This document shows positions 56,901 through 64,000 of a DNA stretch of 64,000 nt, piece after piece. The notes below the pieces were generated by a model. It saw only the letters and a program-made list of their open reading frames with translations, searched no databases and was not told the DNA's origin. Location of the stretch: the NCBI RefSeq assembly GCF_029407905.1, contig NC_073641.1, forward strand, positions 19,203,001 through 19,267,000, given 5' to 3'. Every line of letters begins with the position of its first letter. Position 1 is the first letter of the stretch. This stretch comes from Bubalus kerabau. Taxonomy: Eukaryota; Chordata; Mammalia; Artiodactyla; Bovidae. The translations under genes and the position numbers were made by a program.

Positions 56901-59481
56901 GCTTAAATTTTACATGAACGAGATAGAAATTTAATGACATATTTTCCAGTTACAACAGCCTTGATACACAGCATCCCAGCATGAAAAGGATAATAACAAA
57001 TAATGACCACTACCGCCCAAGAATCCCATCTCTAGGTGCAGGCAGGCAGAGACCCAGGCCCTGTGCCCTGGTCACCCAGGTGATGTGGTACCTTCTTGGT
57101 CTATGGCTTGCTTTTCTTAGAAGAGAAGCATCCAGGGCTTATTGAAGAGACTGGCGGAAGACAGACAATTGGAGAGACGAGGGAACTTGAATTAGCAGTC
57201 CTTTAAGAAGCATAGGATTGTGCTGTGGTTGGGAGATTTGAAAGAACCGTCCACCTTGCGCATTCCCCTCCCCATCTCCTCTTTCCCTCCCCTTACATCA
57301 ATGAGGGGGGAAAATTACAGCGCTCCAATTCATTCTATGGTTGTGCTGCTTTCAGTGATTGGAAACGCCAGTGAGAGGAATGACATACATCATGTGATGA
57401 AAGGAGAGTACAAAAATATTCACTAACAGCTATGAAATGCAGCTGCTTCCATGGCAGAACCAGGCAGCTCATGAATGGAACACAGCAACACCACCCCAGA
57501 GACTTAAGACTAACTCTGCTCTGAAGCAATTTTGTGAGCCCAATATTAAGGATTAGAGACATACACGAGAGATCTTATGCTACAAATCACTGCATACCCT
57601 GTGCTTCTGCTACCTACTCTGGTCTCCCCTGGGGATAAATCATTAAGCTTCTTTCTGTCCCTCTTTAAAATGGGAGCTGAATTAGTAACTTACCACAAAA
57701 GGGTGTTTTCTTAATTACTCACGTACAAATTGCTGGATATTATTGAATGAAAGGTATCAAGGAAAATGCAAGCTATTACCATGATTATTTTTGCTCTAAT
57801 ATAGAGTAGCAGGCCAAAGCCTTTCTATCTTTCGGATTATGTTTCCGTTCAGCGATACTTCAGGGAATGGCCTCTTAGGGCTCTGACCGCCATCAGCACA
57901 AGCATCATTTCAAAGGCAAAGCCTGAGAGGCTGGCGTCCCCAGGCCTGGCTTGATTGATGTGGAAGTGTGATTGGAAGAAAAGAGCAGATTGGAAGAGGG
58001 AATGAGAGCTAGAGTGATGGCCTCGTCCTGAGCCGTCACATCATGCAAATATTCATCTTTTTAACCCATTGCTTCCTCTTTCCGAGTGTGTCCATTTCCG
58101 AGACTTGGTTTGAGGGTTGGCCCTGAAAGGCTAGGGCACGCAGACTGATTACTGTCAGAATCACACTCTGACTTGTTCTGAGGCATCAGGCCTGATCACA
58201 GGCATCATATATAAGCATGGGCTGACATAATACTTCCTTGCTGGAGAAGATGAGAGACAAGCTTTCCTCTGTGCTGTCTCTAAGGGCCTGAGGAAGGAGG
58301 GAAATGGGAGGCAACTTTTCAGACCAATGTGAGAACTACAGTTTTCTTGAAATTGAACCAGAATCAGGGGCTCGTCCCTCTACCATTGATCTTGCCCCAG
58401 GGTCAGTACCAAAATGAGCACCACTCATTTAAAAGGGTGATGGTTCTGTCCAGCCAGGGTTCGGGAGTCACACTGCGATGCCTGGGGAATTCATATTGAT
58501 AGTAACTGGCTCTGATTTACATCTTTGAATCATGCTGTGATGGTATCTGCAGTGGGAATGTGGGCTAAAGAGAAAGTGACACATACAGTAATTATGCTAA
58601 AAAATTGGTGGCATTAGAATAAGGCCTTGGAATGGTTTCTACAGAATTCTTTTGATCAAAACATTTACTCTGTTGCAGAGAATACTATAGGATGCTCTTG
58701 AATAGTTAGACAAGCTCCATGGTACAGTGGGACAGAAGAGAGAGGAAGCTCATCACTTGCTCTGTCTCTGTTATACATAGAGCTGTATATTCATCTTGCG
58801 AAAAAAAATCTTCCTCATGAATTTTGTTATATTATTTTTGCTATTAATGTCCTAATAATAGTGACAGGAGAATGTGAAACCCCATTTAGCTTCTGACTCT
58901 CTGTATAGAAAAACTATTTCCCCTTCCACACATAATTTTTTGATCATTCATTCATTGTACTGCTGCTTATTCCTGGTCCCATGGGGAGCCTATAAAATGT
59001 AAAATCTTGTATAATAGCAGAGGCAGCCACAAATATTTTAATATCCAGGGCTGCTTCTGAATCCTAATTTTGCAGATGGCGTGAAGTTCATTTTATAGCA
59101 GCTATTGAAAACTAATAAATGCCATCCACATCACTCAGCATTGTCAATAATCTAGCAGATTGTGTGCTCAGGGATGCTGGGGAAGCAGGAGCAGCTCCCA
59201 GCTCTTCCCTAACCAACCTCCAGCTGCGGGCCCCAGAGCTGCCTTGCCTTATCAGCTGCCACAATTCAATTCAGGTCAGCAAGGAGGCTCGTCTTCTTGT
59301 ACTTCTAATCTTCCAGTGGAGAGATGCTTGCAGGAGGGTAACTGCTGCACGGAACACACAAGGGAGATAGGTGAGCTAGCACTGCCCTCCCACCCCCCAG
59401 CCGCTTGCTCTGTTTACATTCTTTAAGTGTAAGAGATGAGCAGAGGAGGAGCAGCAGCGGGAAAGTGGCCGTGGTTGAAGT
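53991..59481. other. 5.5 kb almost free of lineage-specific repeats
   Basis: I see no BovB, Bov-tA, BOV-A2, L1 or LTR. It holds an (AAAC)n run (about 55088-55106), a degenerate (TG)n stretch (55165-55245), a TAATTAATTA site (56559-56568) and an ATGCAAAT site (58043-58050) directly followed by attcat. No exon recognised. It could be a conserved regulatory block. Confidence 0.45.
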
Positions 59482-59864
59482 CGTTATGGGCTGAATGTTC
59501 TGTCTCCCCCCAAGTTCATACATTGAAACCCTAACTCACAATGTGATGGCATCAGGAGGTGGGGGCCTTGGAAAGTAATTAGGTTCAGATGAGGTCTTGA
59601 GGCCCCCGTGATGGAATTGGCGCTCTTCTGAGAAGAGGAAGAGAGCACCCTCCCTCGTAACATTATGCACTGAGGAAAGGCCAGGTGAACACACAGCAAG
59701 AAGGTGCCCTTTTCCAAATCAGGAAGAGAGTTCTCATCAGAACCCAACCATGCTGGTGCCCTGATCTCAGATTCCAGCCTCTGGAACTCGGAGAAAATTA
59801 GTATCTGTGTTTAAGCCACCCAATCTATGGTATTTTGTGATAGCAGCCTGAGCCAACAAAGACA
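59482..59864 (+). mobile_element. MLT1/MST-type LTR
   Basis: It starts cgttatgggctgaatgttct and ends in 'tagcagcctgagccaacaaa'. The middle has 'tcagattccagcctctggaa'. A single LTR. Confidence 0.82.
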
Positions 59865-60029
59865 GCTGTCATGTAGCCCTTCTTTTAGGATTTCTTTTTT
59901 TCCCTTTTTTGGTAAATTATCCTATAAGAAAAAACAAAAGCTCATATGATGAGAGAATAGTAAGGGGGTCAGAAGCAGACTCAGAGAATGTATCATTCAT
60001 CCTCCATCTCTTTATTTTGCCAAATAGTT

Positions 60030-60235
60030 ATCAAATTCTTACTGTATTCCAGACACTCTGCAAGATTTTATTTATGTGTAGCTAAATTTTTTAATTTATA
60101 TATTATATTTATATTAATTTACATTATTTATATATTATTTATATAATTTATATTATTTACAAGTTATATAAGGAGTCCCAGGGAATACTTTCTATTAAGG
60201 AACTTACAGTCTAGAAGGGGATATTGTTTATTCAT
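60030..60235 (-). repeat. Antisense L2 fragment with A/T-rich expansion
   Basis: 'actgtattccagacactctg' before and 'aaggaacttacagtctagaa' after an A/T-rich block (60080-60165) are antisense L2. Confidence 0.45.
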
Positions 60236-60249
60236 TCATTTTTAAAGTG

Positions 60250-61130
60250 AATATTTGAGCAGAGTTGATGTGCAATGTTGTGTTAATTTCCGGTGCCCAG
60301 CATAGTGATTCAGTTATACATGCACAAGTATCTAATCTTTTTAAAATTCCTTTCCCATTTAGATTATTACAGAATATTAAGCAGAGTTCCTTCTTGCTCA
60401 TTATCTATTTTATATAGTAGTGTGTATATATTAATCTCAAACTTCTAATTTATCCCTCCCCCCTGCATTTCTACTTTGGTAACCAACCATAAGTTTGTTT
60501 TCAAAATCTGTGAATCTGTTTCTGTTTTGTGAATAAATTCATTTACATCATTTTTAAAAATTAGATTCCACCTGAGTGATATCATACGATGTTTGTGTCT
60601 GACTTACTTCACTTAGTATGCTCATCTCTAGGTTCATCCAAGTTTCTGCAAATGGCATGATTTGACTCTTTTTTATGGCGGAGTAATATTCCACTGTACA
60701 TATGTACCACACCTTCTTTATCCATTCCTCTGTGATGGACATTCAGGTTGCTTCCATGTCTTGACTATTGTAAATAGTTCTGCGATGAACATTGGGGTAC
60801 ATGTATCTTTTCAAATTGTGGTTTTCTCTGGATACATGCCCAGGAGTGGGATTGCAGGATCACATAATAGTTCTGTTTTTAGTTTTTAAAGGAACCGCCA
60901 TACTGTTCTCCATATTGGAGAACATTGGCTGTACCAATATACATTTCCACCAGCAGGTAGAAGAGTTCCCTTCTCTCTACACCCTCTCCAGCATTTGTTT
61001 GTACACTTTTTGATGGTGGTTATTCTGACCAGTGTGAGGTGATATCAAATTGAAGTTTTGATTTGCATTTCTCTGATAATTAGTGATGTTGAGCATCTTT
61101 TCATGTGTTTTTGGCTATCCGTATGTCTAG
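60250..61130 (-). mobile_element. Old artiodactyl L1 3' end
   Basis: 'gagcagagttgatgtgcaat' (60257), 'ggcggagtaatattccactg' (60677) and 'gatgttgagcatcttttcat' (61083) mark the antisense L1 3' region and late ORF2 in order. Frames are broken. Confidence 0.82.
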
Positions 61131-62264
61131 AAGGAAATACTATAATGATAGAAAGTCTACCAGTAGGCAGTGCCCTGAGAGAATATGAGCTGGGAGACAG
61201 AAAGATTATTTCTAGGCTCCAGGAGTTTGCAGAAGAAGATATGAATCTGGGGAGGCCTCGTGGGAGAGATGCCCATGGACTGGATGCCATGTACAGGAGG
61301 TGTTCATTTGGCATTATTTTCCTTAGAAGTCATTTAATGTCAACCAAAGCAGTGACCAACTCCCTCTTCTTTGTCTCCTCTGCTCCTCATACAGCTGATT
61401 GCCCTTTCATCAAATCTCCTTTGTTTTTCCCTTTAAAGGCTGCCTTTGCAGTTTCCTTGAACTGGATTTCATCTGGCTACAAATTCAAAAGGACCATGAA
61501 GTTAATCTGCTTTTAGGCAGTCCCAGGAGGTGGTCTGCTAAAGGCCAGGCAAAGCAGTGTATCAAGTCAGTTTGATGAGATTAGTTAGAGAAGTTAGAGA
61601 AGTCAGAGAACATCTGGTCCCAAAGCAGCTTGTACGCAGAGGAGAAGGAAAATGGTCCAATCAAGTTTTGTCTTCAGATTCATCCAAGTGACCTGGGTCA
61701 GAGTTACAGGGAAAGAAGCCTGGATGCAGGAGCTCTTTGCTCTACCCCTGACCTCGTATAGTCTGAGAATTTTAGAGATGAAACATTATACACATCTATC
61801 ATAATTTTTCCACTGTGAAGCAACCTTTTATCCAAAAGCAAATTCAGACTAATTTTCTTTAAGATTTTATCTTTCTGTGGCCTCCTTCTCCCCTCTTACC
61901 ACCTTTTCTCTTTCAGCTTTGTGCAAAGAAATGTGAAATAAAGGAACCAAAATATGTAAGAATCATGCCCTTGCCCCTTGACAGGAAAGAGGTAAATCTC
62001 TCCAGCAACACCTGCCATCTTTCCAGCAACACCTGCCATGGGTTCCATTCCAGATAGGGTGTCCCCATGGTGTGGAAATCCATGATCTCACCAGGACCAC
62101 ATCAGACAATACCCTCAGGACATGGTGTGGAGGGAGCATCCAGCCTGGGCTGGAGGACTTCCATCAGGCTGGGCACTACCACTCTAGGAAATTGTGGGCC
62201 CTGTCTCAGGGCAACAACAGAAGCCAGGTACATGGTGGGGAAAGTCTTGTGTGTGTATGGAGAG
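61131..62264. other. Unassigned sequence
   Basis: A 152-codon plus-strand frame overlaps the L1 edge and this region (61058-61516); I do not recognise the part outside L1. A 'ccagcaacacctgccat' unit occurs twice around 62000-62040. Confidence 0.4.
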
Positions 62265-62400
62265 AACTACAGAATATTAGAGCTGGGAGGGACAAGAAAG
62301 ATCATCTGGTTCACCCACCTCACTTTGTATAAGAAAACTCAGGCCCAGAAGGGCTAGGTGATTTGCTCAAACTGATGGCAATTAGCTGTCCAGAAAGGAG
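62265..62400 (-). repeat. MIR-related SINE (MIR3-like)
   Basis: 'agctgggagggacaagaaag' followed by 'aagaaaactcaggcccagaa' and 'ggtgatttgctcaaactgat' fit the antisense MIR group. Confidence 0.45.
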
Positions 62401-62940
62401 TAGTCATTAATATTCTGGGTCTACCAGTGAAGTGTTCAAATGGTTAGCTGCAAAATGTTAACCGTTTTCCTTTTCTGAGGGCCAGTAAGAATAAGTGGTA
62501 TCCAAACCAATTGGTTCACTGCTTCACTCAGTGTATGAAATAAGATGATACCCTTGTTGGTATATTGTCAACTGGTGACTCAGGCATTTTGTATTCTAGG
62601 TATCATGAATTTGGTAGGAAGGGACTGAAGCAACGACTTGAGAATATTTGCCAGTGGCCCAGGCTAAGTAGGATGGGGATTTGACATGACTGATAGGTGC
62701 TCCAGAGGTACTATCTGGTAGCTTGGATGCTATTCAGTAATGATTTGCCCTGGACCTGAGGTTTTTATTATTTTATAACATATGTTTATACATGTACAAT
62801 ATAGAGAACAAATTAAAATATAGAGAGTAAATATATAGACAGTATGTAAGAAATGTCTTTTTATATGTTTTAGAGAGAGAATGTATACTTGAATTAGCCT
62901 AAATGAAGTATATATATGACATATGTACTTGGGCTTCCCA
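62401..62940. other. Unassigned sequence
   Basis: A/T-rich near 62760-62930. No gene or named repeat. Confidence 0.45.
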
Positions 62941-63600
62941 GAGATCAAATTGCCAACATCTGCTGGATCATCGAAAAAGCAAGAGAGCTCCAGAAAAACA
63001 TCTATTTCTGCTTTATTGACTATGCCAAAGCCCTTGACTGTGTGGATCACAATAAACTGTGGAAAATTCTGAAAGAGATGGGAATTCCAGACCACCTGAC
63101 CTGCCTCTTGAGAAATCTGTATGCAGGTCAGGAAGAAACAGTTAGAACTGGACATGGAACAACAGACTGGTTCCAAATAGGAAAAGGAGTATGTTGAGGC
63201 TGTATATTGTCACCCTGCTTATTTAACTTACATGCAGAGTACATCATGAGAAACGCTGGGCTGGAAGAAGCACATGCTGGAATCAAGATTGGCGGGAAAA
63301 ATGTCAATAACTTCAGATATGCAAATGACACCACCCTTAAGGCAAAAAGTGAAGAGGAACTAAAAAGCCTCTTGATGAAAGTGAAAGTGGAGAGTGAAAA
63401 AGTTGGCTTAAAGCTCAACATTCAGAAAACTAAGATCATGGCATCTGTCCCATCACTTCATGGGAAATAGATGGGGAAACAGTGGAAACAGTGTCAGACT
63501 TTATTTTTGGGCGCTGCAAAATCACTGCAGATGGTGATTGTAGCCATGAAATTAAAAGACGCTTACTCCTTGAAAGGAAAGTTATGACCAACCTAGACAG
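62941..63600 (+). pseudogene. BovB reverse-transcriptase remnant with mutated active site
   Basis: The plus-strand translation begins in the palm domain (DQIANICWIIEKARELQKN, then CFIDYAKALDCVDHNKLWKI with the first catalytic aspartate) and is open to a TGA at 63195-63197, where the glutamine codon of the family's G-V-C-Q-G motif has changed. Reading on in the same frame through LFNLHAEYIMRNAGLEEAHA, the catalytic box is Y-A-N-D at 63318-63329: the first aspartate of Y-A-D-D is an asparagine. A frameshift follows near 63450. The endonuclease and the N-terminal part are missing. Three independent lesions make the copy inactive. Confidence 0.92.
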
Positions 63601-64000
63601 CATATTAAAAAGCAGAGACATTACTTTGCCAACAAAGGTCCATCTAGTCAAAGCTACATATGGTTTTTCCAGTGGTCATGTATGGATGTGAGAGGTGGAC
63701 TGTGATGAAAGCTGAGCACTGAAGAATTGATGCTTTTGAACTGTGGTGTTGGAGAAGACTCTTGAGAGTCCCTTGGACTGCAAGGATATCCAACCAGTCC
63801 ATTCTAAAGGCGATCAGTCCTGGGTGTTCATTGGAAGGACTGATGGTGAAGCTGAAACTCCAACACTTTGGCCCCCTCATGCAAAGAGTTGACTCATTGG
63901 AAAAGACCCTGATGCTGGGAGGGATTGGGGGCAGGAGGAGAAGGGGCCGACAGAGGATGAGATGGCTGGATGGCATCACCGAGTCGATGGACATGAGTCT
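62941..64000 (+). mobile_element. BovB LINE, 3' region; runs off the right edge
   Basis: 5'-truncated inside the reverse-transcriptase domain, then continuous BovB to the window end, where the 3' tail is still some 100 bases away. Closer to the family consensus than most BovB copies here. Confidence 0.93.

Noticed and set aside
57220..57426. 68-codon plus-strand frame
   Set aside because: No start context or homology I recognise; repeat-free location alone is not evidence of coding.

Overview
The window is nuclear DNA of a ruminant, most likely a bovid (cattle, buffalo, sheep or goat). The evidence is many copies of repeat families confined to ruminants: the RTE LINE BovB, the tRNA(Glu)-headed SINE Bov-tA, the dimeric SINE BOV-A2, a CHR-type artiodactyl SINE, young ruminant L1 3' ends and a class II endogenous-retrovirus LTR. 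Under these lie older mammal-wide repeats (L2, MIR, MER5A, MLT1-type LTRs, a HAL1/L1-ORF1-like piece). I see no host protein-coding exon, tRNA, rRNA, CRISPR array or operon. The long reading frames are remnants of LINE reverse transcriptases or chance frames in repeats. The stretch is intergenic or deep-intronic.

Layout. 1-5 kb: a BovB with an inverted 5' end, a Bov-tA/BovB chimera, a HAL1-like block and a dimeric Bov-tA. 6-13 kb: BovB, Bov-tA, a 5'-truncated L1 with a second L1 3' end nested in it, an old L1 tail and an MLT1-type solo LTR. 13-21 kb: an old L1 split by Bov-tA, two more Bov-tA and a 1.5-kb BovB containing a BovA monomer. 21-28 kb: a young L1 with a 19-bp target-site duplication (TSD), BOV-A2, an 80-bp mariner MITE hairpin, a Bov-tA with an unusually long 32-bp duplication and an old L1. 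28-40 kb: L2, MIR, L1, MLT1, MER5A hit by BovB, a second dimeric Bov-tA, a second Bov-tA/BovB chimera and several Bov-tA. 40-50 kb: L2, MIR, Bov-tA, BOV-A2, BovB tail, MLT1 and a 1.34-kb ERV solo LTR that has captured a BovB fragment. 50-54 kb: MIR and a long antisense L2 interrupted by a MIR/BovB chimera. 54-59.5 kb: a block with almost no lineage-specific repeats. 59.5-64 kb: MLT1, L2, L1 and a dead BovB running off the end.

The elements do not form a pathway; they are a record of retrotransposition. The best-supported observations are insertions with visible target-site duplications, many read at base level. The most unusual are chimeric BovB insertions (1462-2161, 36358-36788, 52718-52999), the BovB fragment captured by an ERV LTR (49655-49752), the 32-bp duplication (25666-25697 and 25911-25942) and the MITE hairpin resembling the ruminant miR-2284/2285 family (25552-25631). 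I did not find a new functional gene system. Family names are from recognition of sequence, not from a database search, and ends without a stated duplication are approximate to about 10-30 bases.
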